64,000 nt of DNA, from the NCBI RefSeq assembly GCF_002631185.1, contig NZ_PDNU01000017.1, forward strand, positions 1-64,000. The letters are read 5' to 3'. Of this stretch, positions 54,377 through 63,564 are shown piece after piece (the first letter of the stretch is position 1; every line of letters starts with the position of its first letter). Made by a program: the position numbers and the translations under genes. The notes under the pieces were generated by a model. The model did not search any database and was not told where the DNA came from. It worked only from the letters and a program-made list of their open reading frames with translations. This stretch comes from Teichococcus rhizosphaerae. Lineage in GTDB: Bacteria; Pseudomonadota; Alphaproteobacteria; Acetobacterales; Acetobacteraceae.

Positions 54377-55435
54377 TCAGCCGCCGATCGCCTCCTCCAG
54401 GAACACCTGCACGGCCTGGAAGAGCGCGCCGCGCTGGCGCTCCAGCATGATGCCGTGGGTGCCGCCGCCGAGCAGCACCAGCCGCTTGCCGGGGCTGTTC
54501 GTCAGCAGCGGAAACAATGCCATGGCCATGGAGGGCGGCGTGTCCCGGTCCCATTCGGCCAGCACCACGAGGGTCGGCGCGGTGATCGCCGCCGGGTCGT
54601 AATAGGGGCGGCCCGCCTGCCAGAACTCCCGCGAATCCTGCAGCACGCCATTGGGCGCGCGCAGCGCGGAAGGCACCTGCCGCATCCCCTCCGGGTCGGT
54701 GGCGAAGGTGGAATCGGCCCAGTGCTCGTACCAGCCGGCGGGAAACAGCCGGGCGCGCTGCGCCTCCGGCACGCCGTTCATCCAGCGGGCGCGGGCCTGG
54801 GCGCGGGTCACGCTGCGATAGGCGCCGAGCGTCTCGCCCGCCGTGCCGGCGGCGGCGGGGGAAGGCCCCTCGCGCAGCCATTGCGGGGCGTAGAGCACCA
54901 GCCGCTCCACCAGCGCCGGGTTGTCGGCGGCGAAGCGGGCCTGCAGGCTGCTGCCCCATGACCAGCCCAGATGCACGAGCTTCTGGAGGCCGCGCTGCTG
55001 CCGGATATGGGCGGCGGCGGCGGCGATGTCCTTCTGCGCCACCTCCCCGCGCGTCAGGGGCGGGTTGGCCTCGGGCGGCTGGCCCATCGCCGCCTCGCGG
55101 GTCGAGCGGCCGTAGTTGCGCAGGTCCAGGCACCAGACGTCGAAGCCGCGCCCGGCCATGTAGTCCATCCAGGAAACGCCGCCCACCGCCAGGTCGAAGG
55201 TGGTGCTGGCCGGGTAGGTGGCGCTATGGACGCAGAGGATGGTTCTGTCCGGCCGCGCGGCGGCGGCCTGCTCGGGCCGCTTGTTGCGCAGGTAGAGCTG
55301 GATGCCCGGATCGCCTCCGGGGATCATCACCTCGTCCATCGCGACGCCGGCCGGCTGCGCCACGGCGGGCGCGGCGGCGAGGCTGAGCAGCGGGGGCGCG
55401 AGGAGCGGGGCGGCGAGCAGCGCGCGGCGTCGCAT
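54377..55435 (-). CDS. Exported alpha/beta hydrolase
   Basis: Periplasmic hydrolase of 352 residues. A signal peptide (RRRALLAAPLLAPPLLSLAAAPAVAQP) is followed by the fold, with the oxyanion segment ILCVHSATYPASTTF, WCLDLRNYGRSTR and the nucleophile elbow HLGWSWGSSLQARF, where Ser sits in GWSWG. The acid is likely the Asp in LAEWDRDTPP and the base the His in GGGTHGIML near the C-terminus. Substrate is unknown. No operon partner; the gene lies between the cold-shock gene and a hypothetical gene. Confidence 0.9.
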   Translation of the reverse strand: MRRRALLAAPLLAPPLLSLAAAPAVAQPAGVAMDEVMIPGGDPGIQLYLRNKRPEQAAAARPDRTILCVHSATYPASTTFDLAVGGVSWMDYMAGRGFDVWCLDLRNYGRSTREAAMGQPPEANPPLTRGEVAQKDIAAAAAHIRQQRGLQKLVHLGWSWGSSLQARFAADNPALVERLVLYAPQWLREGPSPAAAGTAGETLGAYRSVTRAQARARWMNGVPEAQRARLFPAGWYEHWADSTFATDPEGMRQVPSALRAPNGVLQDSREFWQAGRPYYDPAAITAPTLVVLAEWDRDTPPSMAMALFPLLTNSPGKRLVLLGGGTHGIMLERQRGALFQAVQVFLEEAIGG

Positions 55436-55552
55436 GGCGTTCTCCCGAAGCCGGCCCGCCCATTCGCGGGCCCTGGATTCGCCGCAGCCTAGAGCAGATC
55501 GCGCGCCCTCGGGAATCCCCCCGGCGCCCCGCCTGGCACGGGGCCGCGGCGG

Positions 55553-55858
55553 TCAGGACTGCTCGAAGCGCGTGTCCAGCCAGTTGTGGATGGCCTGGTA
55601 GGCCTCCGCCTTCCGCGGAAAGATGGCGGTGTTGTAGAGGCAGACCAGCGTGCCCTGGGACATGTGCTTGATCGGCACCTCGCCGAGCGGCAGGGCGTGG
55701 CCGGCCTTTTCCAGCGCCGCCTGGACCTCGCCGCAGCGCCCGGCGACGGACTGGCCCGGCGGCACGAAGTCGTGCCGGTCGGTGAGGAAGCCGTCCGTGG
55801 CGAGCGTTCCGGCGGCCTGGCGGATGAAGTCCTCGGTCAGCAGGGCGGTGTCGGTCAT
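55553..55858 (-). CDS. Conserved-looking hypothetical protein
   Basis: A 101-residue soluble protein that I do not recognise. It starts MTDTALLTEDFIRQAAGTLATDGFLTDRHDFVPPGQSV and ends KAEAYQAIHNWLDTRFEQS, with IKHMSQGTLVCLYNTAIFPR in the middle. The balanced composition, unlike the Ala/Arg-rich shadow frames around it, supports a real gene. It is divergent from the MATE gene. Confidence 0.75.
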   Translation of the reverse strand: MTDTALLTEDFIRQAAGTLATDGFLTDRHDFVPPGQSVAGRCGEVQAALEKAGHALPLGEVPIKHMSQGTLVCLYNTAIFPRKAEAYQAIHNWLDTRFEQS

Positions 55859-56086
55859 GGGGCGCCTTTCCTGTGCCGGCCCGCTCCCCCCGGCGCGGGT
55901 CGGGGCGGGGCGCGGGGCCTCTGTCGCGGGGCTAACGCGGCAGGCGGCGCCGGGCTGCACCTTTGGCACCGGCCGGGCGGGCGGCCCCGCCTGCGCGGGC
56001 CTCTTGCGCGCGCCTCCTGCGCGGGGCCGCCTACACGGCATCGTCGCGAGCCAGGCGGCACGTCCTGCGCTAAGGAGCGCCGCATC

Positions 56087-57526
56087 ATGCAAGAGAACCC
56101 AAGGAGGCCGCTGCCGCGCGCAGGATGGGCGCGGGAGCTGGGCGCCATGCTGGCGCTCGCTTGGCCGCTGGCCCTGACCAACCTGTCCCAGGTCGCGCTG
56201 GTGCTGACCGACACGCTGTTCCTCGGCCAGCTTGGCGAGGTGCCGCTGGCCGCCGCCACGCTGGGCGGCAACCTCTACTTCATCGCCATGGCGCTGCCCT
56301 TCGGCCTGGCCTTCGCCACCGCCGCCATGCTGGCGCAGGAGCGCGGCCGGGTGCGCCACCACATGCGCGAGATGCGCCGCACCGTGCGCCAGGGCGCCTG
56401 GCTGATCGTGCCGCTCTTCGCCGTGCTGGGCCTCGCGCTGTGGCACACCGGCGCCATCCTGCGCGCCACCGGCCAGGACCCGGCCCTGGCCGAGGCGGCG
56501 CAGACCTACAACCGGGCCCTGCTGTGGGGGATGGTGCCGTTCTACGGCTTCCTGCTGCTGCGCGGCTTCCTGGCGGCGTTGGAGCGGCCCGGGCCGGCGC
56601 TCTGCGTCTCGATGGGGGCCATCGGGCTGAACGCGGTGCTCGACCACGCGCTGGTGGGGGGCGGCTTCGGCCTGCCGTCCCATGGCGTGCTGGGCGCCGG
56701 CATCGCCAGCGCGGTCGCCAATGGCAGCATGTTCACCGGGCTGGCGCTGTGGGTGGCGCTCGACCGGCGGCTGTCCCGCTTCCGCCTCGCCGGCCGCTTC
56801 TGGCGGGCGGACTGGCGGCGGATGCGCGAGATCGTCGTGATCGGCCTGCCCATCGCCGGCACGATGCTGCTGGAGATCGGCATCTTCAGCGCCACCGCCC
56901 TGGTGATGGGCTGGTTCAGCCCCGGCGCCGTGGCGGCGCATGCGGTGGCGCTGCAGGTGGCCAGCGCCAGCTTCATGGTGCCCATGGGCATCGGCCAGGC
57001 GGCCACGGCGCGGGTGGGGCTGGCGGCCGGCGCGCATGACGCGGCCGGCGCCCACCGCGCGGGCTGGACGGCCATCGGCCTCGGCGCCGGCTTCATGCTG
57101 CTGGCGGCGGCGGTGCTGCTGAGCGTGCCCCACCGCATCGCCGCCCTGTTCCTGGCGCCGGAGCTGGCCGAGACGCGGGCGCTCGCCGTCACCCTGCTGA
57201 TGATGGCCGGGCTGTTCCAGCTGGCCGACGGGGTGCAGGCGGTGGCCGCCGGCGCGCTGCGCGGGCTGAAGGACACGCGCGTGCCGATGCTGATCGCGGC
57301 GCTGGGCTACTGGGGGCTGGGGCTGCCGATCGGCCTCGGCCTCGGCTTCCCGGCCGGATGGGGGCCGCTCGGCGTCTGGGTCGGGCTTGCCAGCGGCCTC
57401 GCCATCGTCGCGGTGCTGATGACGCTGCGCTGGGCAAGGATGGCCCGGCACGGCCATGCGGCGCCGGCAGCGCCCCAGAACACGGAAAGTTTCTCAACTT
57501 CTGGACTGGGACTTGTGGAGAAATAG
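56087..57526 (+). CDS. MATE family efflux transporter
   Basis: Twelve-helix multidrug/cation antiporter of 479 residues. It shows the MATE pattern ELGAMLALAWPLALTNLSQVALVLTDTLFLGQLG at the start, the mid-protein repeat IVVIGLPIAGTMLLEIGIFSATALVMGWF, and GAHRAGWTAIGLGAGF. Coupling to sodium or protons cannot be read off. An AAGGAG site lies nine bases before ATG 56087. The last 25 residues are hydrophilic. A hypothetical gene follows 53 bases downstream. Confidence 0.94.
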   Translation: MQENPRRPLPRAGWARELGAMLALAWPLALTNLSQVALVLTDTLFLGQLGEVPLAAATLGGNLYFIAMALPFGLAFATAAMLAQERGRVRHHMREMRRTVRQGAWLIVPLFAVLGLALWHTGAILRATGQDPALAEAAQTYNRALLWGMVPFYGFLLLRGFLAALERPGPALCVSMGAIGLNAVLDHALVGGGFGLPSHGVLGAGIASAVANGSMFTGLALWVALDRRLSRFRLAGRFWRADWRRMREIVVIGLPIAGTMLLEIGIFSATALVMGWFSPGAVAAHAVALQVASASFMVPMGIGQAATARVGLAAGAHDAAGAHRAGWTAIGLGAGFMLLAAAVLLSVPHRIAALFLAPELAETRALAVTLLMMAGLFQLADGVQAVAAGALRGLKDTRVPMLIAALGYWGLGLPIGLGLGFPAGWGPLGVWVGLASGLAIVAVLMTLRWARMARHGHAAPAAPQNTESFSTSGLGLVEK

Positions 57527-57579
57527 CCGCTCCGTTGCCACACTGCACCGGTTCCCAGCAGGCCAGGAGCAGCCAGCCA

Positions 57580-58050
57580 ATGACGTTCCCCCCCGGCGTC
57601 ACCGACCGCATGCTCGTCGCCGCCCTCGTGGACCGGATCATCCATGGGGCGGAGGATGTGTTTCCCGCCGAGGATGCGCGGCAATTGCTGCGCCTCCTGC
57701 CGCCGCCGCCCCTGTGGCGGCAGGCCCTCGGCGCCTTCACCGGCGAGGATGGCGCGGTGCGGGCCGGGCCATGGCGCCTGCGCCACGCCACCACGCCGCT
57801 CGCTGCGCTGAGCGGGGGGATGGTGCTGGAGATCGGCCGGGCCGGCCCGGAGGAGGAGGCACCGGAAGGCGAGGCCGCCCTGCTGGTCTTCCATCGGGGC
57901 GAGCCGGCGCGGCTGCTGCGGCAGGTGCCGCAATCGGCCAGCTTCGGCACGCTGGTCGTCACCCGGGCGGACAGCCTGCCCTGGAAGTCGCCCGACAACC
58001 CCACCAACACCCCCACCGCCCACCCCACCGGCGGCCTGCACGCCGCCTGA
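57580..58050 (+). CDS. Hypothetical protein
   Basis: A 156-residue soluble protein with no family I recognise. The first 45 residues look helical (MLVAALVDRIIHGAEDVFPAEDARQLLRLL), followed by a mixed domain (ATTPLAALSGGMVLEIGRAG, AALLVFHRGEPARLLRQV) and a Pro/Thr-rich end. An AGGAG site lies 12 bases before the ATG at 57580. It sits between the MATE and asparaginase genes on the same strand. Confidence 0.65.
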   Translation: MTFPPGVTDRMLVAALVDRIIHGAEDVFPAEDARQLLRLLPPPPLWRQALGAFTGEDGAVRAGPWRLRHATTPLAALSGGMVLEIGRAGPEEEAPEGEAALLVFHRGEPARLLRQVPQSASFGTLVVTRADSLPWKSPDNPTNTPTAHPTGGLHAA

Positions 58051-58125
58051 TCGCGGCGCGGCCGATTCCGGAGGCGCGGCGGATGGTCTAAAGCGGCGCG
58101 GACGCCTGCACAGGAGCCCGCGCCG

Positions 58126-59136
58126 ATGCCCAATTCGCCCGCCCTGCCCCGCATCGCCTTCATCGGCACCGGCGGCACCATGGCCTCGCTCGGCCAGGAC
58201 GCGCTGGACATCCAGGATTACGGCCGCCACGGCCGGGTGATGGAGGCGGAGGCCATCCTGGCCCGCGTGCCGGAGCTGGCGCGGGTGGCCGAGGTCATCC
58301 CCCGCCCCTACAGCGCCGTCATCTCCAGCCGCATCGGCTTCCGGGACTGGAAGGCCATCGCCCTGGAGTGCCACCGCGCGGCGGCGGAGATCCCGGGGCT
58401 CGCCGGCATCGTCATCGGCCACGGCACCTCCACCATGGAGGAGACGGCCTACGCCCTGAACCTCGGCCTCAAGGTCGGCGTCCCCGTGGTGATGGTGGGC
58501 GCCCAGCGCCCCGCCTCGGGCCTTTCCTCCGACATGCCGATGAACCTGCTGAACGCGGTGCGCACCGCGGCGAGCCCCGGGGCGCGCGGCCTTGGCGTGC
58601 TGCTGCTGCTGAACGACGAGATCCACGCCGCGCGCGAGGTCAGCAAGACCGCCACCTGGCGGATGCAGACCTTCCGCACCCCCGATTTCGGCGTGCTCGG
58701 CCAGGCGGACGCCGACCGCGTGGCGTTCTACCGCCGCCCCACCCGCCGCGTGATGCCCGACACCGAGTTCGACCTCCGCGCCATCGACACCCTGCCGCGG
58801 GTGGACATCGCCTATTCCCACGCCGATGCCGACGCCACCGCGATCCGCGCCTTCGTGGCGGCGGGGGCGCGCGGCATCGTCAGCGCCGGCTTCGCGCCCG
58901 GCTCGCCCACGCCGGCCGAGGCGGACGCGCTGGCGGAGGCGGTGAAGGCGGGTGTGGTGGTGGTGCAGTCCACCCGCGTCGGCAGCGGGCGGGTGGTGCG
59001 GGGCGAGAAGATGGTCCGGCAGGGGCTGCTCGCCGCCGACAACCTGACGCCGCAGAAGGCGCGCATCCTGCTCGCCATGGCGCTGACGGTGACGCGGGAC
59101 CCGGCCGAGATCACGCGGATCTTCGACACCTACTGA
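58126..59136 (+). CDS. Asparaginase family protein with an altered active-site motif
   Basis: Amidohydrolase of the bacterial L-asparaginase family, 336 residues, no signal peptide. The nucleophile motif IGTGGTMASL and the KTATWRMQTF lysine region are present. The second threonine motif, usually HGTDTMEET, reads HGTSTMEET: the aspartate that binds the substrate amino group is Ser102. PVVMVGAQRPASGLSSDMPMNLLNAV also deviates slightly from the asparaginase pattern. A substrate without a free alpha-amino group is possible. AGGAG lies ten bases before the ATG. Confidence 0.9.
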   Translation: MPNSPALPRIAFIGTGGTMASLGQDALDIQDYGRHGRVMEAEAILARVPELARVAEVIPRPYSAVISSRIGFRDWKAIALECHRAAAEIPGLAGIVIGHGTSTMEETAYALNLGLKVGVPVVMVGAQRPASGLSSDMPMNLLNAVRTAASPGARGLGVLLLLNDEIHAAREVSKTATWRMQTFRTPDFGVLGQADADRVAFYRRPTRRVMPDTEFDLRAIDTLPRVDIAYSHADADATAIRAFVAAGARGIVSAGFAPGSPTPAEADALAEAVKAGVVVVQSTRVGSGRVVRGEKMVRQGLLAADNLTPQKARILLAMALTVTRDPAEITRIFDTY

Positions 59137-59149
59137 GGGCCGGCCGGAG

Positions 59150-59191
59150 GCGGAAGGGGGCGGGGAAGATCAACCCCCCGCCCCGTTCCGC
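59150..59191. terminator. Candidate shared hairpin between the asparaginase and EipB-like genes
   Basis: GCGGAA and TTCCGC outer arms enclose a GGGGGCGGGG/CCCCCCGCCCC core with a small internal mismatch, between the two converging genes. No T run. Confidence 0.4.
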
Positions 59192-60187
59192 TCAGCAATG
59201 CCCGGGCAGCGGGTCCAGGCTTTCCATCGCCGCGTCCACGGCGAAGTCGCCGAAATCCATCTTCATCTCGTCGGCCACGCCATTGGCGTAGTAGCGCAGC
59301 CCCACCTCGTATTCCGGGGCGCTGGCGCCGGCCGCGGCCTCCTTGCCGAAGAAGGCGATGCGCATGCGCGCGCTGGCCTGCCCCGCCATCAGGGGGAAGC
59401 GCGGCTCGGCGGGGGCGGGCGTCCAGGGGGAGAGGATGGTGGTGCTGTCCTGCGCGCCATCCTCGCCGGTGCCGTCGAACAGCGGCGTCACCAGCATGCG
59501 CTGGCCGGCGCGCGCCATCTGCAGGGCGCGGATGGTGTGCGCCATGGGCAGCAGCGTGCCGGGCGGCAGGCGGAGCCGGGTGGCGCTGGGCGCCTCATAG
59601 GTCACGCTGCCGCCGCTGGCGCCATCCAGCTCCGCCTCGCCGCTGATGCGCTGGGTCACGGCGCCCTGGGCGGCCTGGGTCAGGGTGAAGCGCAGGCGCC
59701 TGCCATCCTTGCTTTCCCAGGTGGAGTAGTCGGAGGACGTCTCCACCGTCTGGCCGGCGCGGTCCGCCACCACCAGCTGCAGGCGCTGGCGGGTGGTCCA
59801 GCCGTCGCAGGCATCCATCACCTCGAACAGCATGGCGCCCTCGGCCTGGATCACCTCGCCGCCCTGGCGGGCACGGTCCAGCGTCAGCCGGTAGGCGGCG
59901 CGGTGCGGCGCCATCTCCAGCGCCCCGTTGCCAGCCTCGGCCTTGCCAGCCTCGGCCCTGCCTCCCTCAGCCCTGCCTCCCTCAGCCCTGCCTCCCTCGG
60001 CCTTGCCTCCCTCGGCCTTGCCGGGCGCCGGCTTCCCGGACGCGGCCTTTCCGGGCGCGGCCTCGGGCGGCGCGCCCGGCGCCTGGGCGGCAACGGGCCC
60101 GGCCATGCCGCCCGCCGCTCCCAGCGCCGCCAGCAGGGCGAGTGCGGGGAGGGTCCGGGGTCCGGCCAGGAGATCGCGCAGGCGCAT
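59192..60187 (-). CDS. EipB-like (DUF1849) cell-envelope protein
   Basis: Periplasmic protein of 331 residues in the DUF1849 family; the Brucella member EipB is needed for envelope integrity. A signal peptide (LPALALLAALGAAGGMAGPVAAQ) is followed by a Gly/Lys/Ala/Glu repeat region (about residues 45-88) unique to this copy. The family domain starts at LEMAPHRAAYRLTLDRARQGGEVIQAEGAMLFEVMDACDGWTTRQRLQLV and ends in EYEVGLRYYANGVADEMKMDFGDFAVDAAMESLDPLPGHC; the two cysteines (DACDGW and the last residue) are conserved in type and probably form a disulfide. Confidence 0.9.
   Translation of the reverse strand: MRLRDLLAGPRTLPALALLAALGAAGGMAGPVAAQAPGAPPEAAPGKAASGKPAPGKAEGGKAEGGRAEGGRAEGGRAEAGKAEAGNGALEMAPHRAAYRLTLDRARQGGEVIQAEGAMLFEVMDACDGWTTRQRLQLVVADRAGQTVETSSDYSTWESKDGRRLRFTLTQAAQGAVTQRISGEAELDGASGGSVTYEAPSATRLRLPPGTLLPMAHTIRALQMARAGQRMLVTPLFDGTGEDGAQDSTTILSPWTPAPAEPRFPLMAGQASARMRIAFFGKEAAAGASAPEYEVGLRYYANGVADEMKMDFGDFAVDAAMESLDPLPGHC
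59932..60021 (-). repeat. 15-bp tandem repeat, 6 units, in the EipB-like gene
   Basis: Six in-frame 15-bp units from 59932, of the form CTCCCTCAGCCCTGC on the + strand, encoding five-residue Gly-(Lys/Arg)-Ala-Glu-(Gly/Ala) repeats between signal peptide and domain. Copies are near identical, pointing to slippage. Confidence 0.9.
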
Positions 60188-60273
60188 GGGATGATCCTTC
60201 TCGAGGGTCCGGGCCCGAGTATGGCCCGGGGCGCGCGCGGCGGAACCCCCGCCCCGCGCGCCATCCGGCAGAG

Positions 60274-62076
60274 TTAGGAAGCCTTGGGCCCGGCCGCACC
60301 CTTGGCGGGCGGCAGATCGAGCTTGATGGAGAGCTCCTTCAGCCGCGCGGGCTCCACCGCCGCGGGCGCCCCCATCATCAGGTCCTGGCCCTGCTGGTTC
60401 AGCGGGAACAGGATGACCTCGCGGATGTTGGGCTCGTCGGCCAGCAGCATCACCATGCGGTCGATGCCCGGCGCCGAGCCGCCATGCGGCGGCGCGCCGT
60501 AGCGGAAGGCGTTCAGCATGCCGCCGAAGCGCTCCTCGACATCCTGGGCCGTGTAGCCCGCGATCTCGAAGGCGCGGATCATGATGTCGGGGCGGTGGTT
60601 GCGGATGGCGCCGGAGGACAGCTCGATGCCGTTGCAGACGATGTCGTACTGGAAGGCCTTGATCTCCAGCGGGTCCATCGTGTTCAGCGCCTCCAGCCCG
60701 CCCTGCGGCATGCTGAAGGGGTTGTGGCTGAAATCGACCTTCCCGGTCTCCTCGTTCAGTTCGTACATCGGGAAGTCGACGATCCAGCAGAAGCGGAACT
60801 CGCCCTGCTCGATGAGGTTCAGCTCCTCGCCCAGCCGGGTGCGGACCTTGCCGGCGAATTTCGGCGTCTCATCCTTCTTGCCGGCGGCGAAGAACACGGC
60901 ATCGCCCGGCTGCAGGTCGCAGGCGCTCCGGATGGCCTCGACGCGCTCGGCCTCCAGGTTCTTGGCGATCGGGCCCTTGGGGCCCTCGGCCGCGAACTGG
61001 ATGTAGCCCAGGCCCCCGGCGCCCTCGGCGCGGGCCCATTCGTTCAGCTTGTCGAAGAAGCCGCGCGGGCGGTCCGCGGCGCCCGGCGCGGGGATAGCGC
61101 GCACGATGCCGCCCGAGGCCACCACCTTGGAGAACAGCCCGAAGCCGGAATCGCGGAAGGCTTCCGTCACATCCGTGATCTTCAGCGGGTTCCGCAGGTC
61201 CGGCTTGTCCGAGCCGTATTCCAGCATCGCGGTGTCATAGGCGATGCGGGGGAACGGGGCCGGCGTCACCTTGCGGCCATTGCCGAACTCGTTGAACACG
61301 CCCTCCATCACCGGCTCGATGGCCGCGAAGACGTCTTCCTGGGTGACGAAGCTCATCTCGAAGTCGAGCTGGTAGAACTCGCCCGGGGAGCGGTCGGCGC
61401 GGGAGGCCTCGTCGCGGAAGCAGGGGGCGATCTGGAAGTAGCGGTCAAAGCCCGCCACCATGGCCAGCTGCTTGAACTGCTGCGGCGCCTGCGGCAGCGC
61501 GTAGAAGGTGCCGGGGTGGTTGCGGGAGGGGACCAGGAAGTCCCGCGCGCCCTCGGGGCTGCTCGCCGTCAGGATCGGCGTCTGGAGCTCGGTGAAGCCC
61601 TGCTCGATCATCCGCCGCCGGATGGAGGCGATGACGCCGGCCCGCAGCATGATGTTGCGGTGCTGCTTCTCCCGCCGCAGGTCCAGGAAGCGGTAGCGCA
61701 GCCGCAGCTCCTCGGGGAATTCCTGCTCGCCCGCCACCTGGATCGGCAGCACCTCGGCATGGGACTGCACCTCGAGCGCCTTCACCCGCAGCTCGATGGC
61801 ACCGGTCGGCAGCTTGTCGTTCACCGTGGCGCCCTCGCGGGCCACCACCTCGCCGGTGACGGTGATCACGCTCTCGGGGCGGATCGCGTCAGCCTGGGCG
61901 AAGACATCCGAGCCGGCGGGGATGACGCATTGCGTCACGCCATAATGGTCGCGCAGGTCGATGAAGAGCAGGCCGCCATGGTCGCGCTTGCGGTGCACCC
62001 AGCCGGAGAGGCGGGCGGTCTGCCCCGCGTCGCTGGCGCGCAGCGCGCCGCAGGAATGGGTGCGGTAGGCGTGCAT
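60274..62076 (-). CDS. aspS: Aspartyl-tRNA synthetase AspS
   Basis: Class II synthetase of 600 residues. The N-terminal OB-fold anticodon domain ([24 protein letters not shown]) is followed by motif 2 ([24 protein letters not shown]), the bacterial GAD insertion in the middle, and motif 3 ([22 protein letters not shown]). The [10 protein letters not shown] start at 62076 is standard. The frame stays open upstream only by reading through the 12-bp polypyrimidine repeat. Whether it also charges tRNA-Asn, as many alphaproteobacterial enzymes do, cannot be told here. Confidence 0.97.
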   Translation of the reverse strand: MHAYRTHSCGALRASDAGQTARLSGWVHRKRDHGGLLFIDLRDHYGVTQCVIPAGSDVFAQADAIRPESVITVTGEVVAREGATVNDKLPTGAIELRVKALEVQSHAEVLPIQVAGEQEFPEELRLRYRFLDLRREKQHRNIMLRAGVIASIRRRMIEQGFTELQTPILTASSPEGARDFLVPSRNHPGTFYALPQAPQQFKQLAMVAGFDRYFQIAPCFRDEASRADRSPGEFYQLDFEMSFVTQEDVFAAIEPVMEGVFNEFGNGRKVTPAPFPRIAYDTAMLEYGSDKPDLRNPLKITDVTEAFRDSGFGLFSKVVASGGIVRAIPAPGAADRPRGFFDKLNEWARAEGAGGLGYIQFAAEGPKGPIAKNLEAERVEAIRSACDLQPGDAVFFAAGKKDETPKFAGKVRTRLGEELNLIEQGEFRFCWIVDFPMYELNEETGKVDFSHNPFSMPQGGLEALNTMDPLEIKAFQYDIVCNGIELSSGAIRNHRPDIMIRAFEIAGYTAQDVEERFGGMLNAFRYGAPPHGGSAPGIDRMVMLLADEPNIREVILFPLNQQGQDLMMGAPAAVEPARLKELSIKLDLPPAKGAAGPKAS

Positions 62077-62196
62077 CGATGAAAAACCCCGAGGCTCGGA
62101 CGGAAAGGGCCGCAGAAGGGGCGCCGGAGGCCCCGGTGTCAAGGGCGGAGCGCATCCTGCGGCCCGGGCGCGGCCGGAAAGCCACGGTGGCGGGCG

Positions 62197-62292
62197 GCCC
62201 CTCCGCCTGCCCCTCCGCCTGCCCCTTCCCCTGCCCCTTCCCCTGCCCCTTCCCCTGCCCCTCCCCCTGCCCCTCCCCCTGCCCCTCCCCCG
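62197..62292. repeat. 12-bp polypyrimidine tandem repeat, 8 units, between aspS and rnd
   Basis: Eight 12-bp units from 62197, of the form GCCCCTTCCCCT with small variants; the + strand is almost all C and T. It sits in the 297-base divergent gap that must hold the aspS and rnd promoters. Confidence 0.9.
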
Positions 62293-62373
62293 CCCCGCCA
62301 TGCCCCGGGCACCCCTCCGCTTCGGGGGGCAGGCTTTGCGGCTTGCCCCAGCTTCGCTAGAACACTCCACACA

Positions 62374-63558
62374 ATGAGCCGACGCATCCAGGCGCAGGAC
62401 GCCGATCCGATCCTGATCACGACCACCGAGGATCTCGCCGCGCTATGCGACCGGCTGCGGCAGGAGCCGTTCGTCACGGTCGATACCGAGTTCATGCGGG
62501 AGCGGACCTATTGGCCCGAGCTGTGCGTGGTGCAACTCGCCGGCGCCGGCGAGGTGGCGGTGATCGACGCGCTGGCGGAGGGGATCGACCTCGCCCCCCT
62601 CGGCGCGCTGTTCGCCGACCCGGCCGTGACCAAGGTGTTCCACGCCGCCCGCCAGGACGTGGAGATCTGCATCCTGCGCTTCGGCGCCCCCCCGCGCCCG
62701 CTGTTCGACACCCAGGTGGCCGCCATGGTGGCCGGCTTCGGCGACCAGGCGAGCTATGACAGCCTGGTGCGGGCGCTGGCCGGCGCGCAGATCGACAAGG
62801 CGCACCGCTTCTCCGACTGGGCCGCGCGCCCCCTGTCCCCGGCCCAGATCAACTACGCCGCCGCCGACGTGACGCATCTGCGCCGCGTCTACACCGCCCT
62901 GGTGGAGCGCCTGACGGAGGAGGGGCGCCTGTCCTGGGTGGCCGAGGAGATGGCGGAGCTGACCGACCCCGCCACCTACCGCCAGGACCCCGAAACGGCG
63001 TGGGAGCGCCTCAAGCCCCGCTCCGGCAACCGCCGCTTCCTGGCCGCCGTGCGCGCCGCCGCCGCCTGGCGGGAGCGCGAGGCGCAGCGTGTGAACATCC
63101 CGCGCCAGCGCCTGGTGCGCGACGAGACGCTGCTGGAGATCGCCGCCACCGGCCCGGCCACGGCGGCCGAGCTGTCCCGCGCGCGGGGCATCAGCAAGGG
63201 CTTCGCCGACGGCAAGACCGGCGCCGGGCTGCTGGCGGCGCTCGCCACGGCGCGCGAGCTGCCCGAATCCGCCCTCCCCGAGCCTTCGCGCGATGGCCGC
63301 CAGGGTCCGCCCGCCTCGCCGGCGCTGATCGCGCTGCTGAAGGTGCTGCTGGCGGCCAAGGCGGAGGAGCACCATGTGGCGCCGCGCCTGATCGCCAGCG
63401 CCGACGAGCTGGAGCGGCTGGCCACGGAGGCGGAGCCGCAGATTCCCGCCCTGCATGGCTGGCGGCGCCAGATCTTCGGCCAGGCGGCGCTGGCGCTCAA
63501 GGGCGGGCGGCTGGCCCTCGGCGTCGAGGGCCGCAAGGTGAAGCTGATCCAGAGCTGA
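62374..63558 (+). CDS. rnd: Ribonuclease D
   Basis: 3'-5' exoribonuclease for tRNA 3' maturation, 394 residues. DEDD motifs are [22 protein letters not shown] (I), [16 protein letters not shown] (II) and [15 protein letters not shown] (III). A first HRDC domain follows around residues 215-290 and a second C-terminal one to the end. The ATG at 62374 is preceded by a short A-rich stretch and no strong ribosome-binding site. It is divergent from aspS across a polypyrimidine repeat. Confidence 0.95.
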   Translation: MSRRIQAQDADPILITTTEDLAALCDRLRQEPFVTVDTEFMRERTYWPELCVVQLAGAGEVAVIDALAEGIDLAPLGALFADPAVTKVFHAARQDVEICILRFGAPPRPLFDTQVAAMVAGFGDQASYDSLVRALAGAQIDKAHRFSDWAARPLSPAQINYAAADVTHLRRVYTALVERLTEEGRLSWVAEEMAELTDPATYRQDPETAWERLKPRSGNRRFLAAVRAAAAWREREAQRVNIPRQRLVRDETLLEIAATGPATAAELSRARGISKGFADGKTGAGLLAALATARELPESALPEPSRDGRQGPPASPALIALLKVLLAAKAEEHHVAPRLIASADELERLATEAEPQIPALHGWRRQIFGQAALALKGGRLALGVEGRKVKLIQS

Positions 63559-63564
63559 GCGGGC

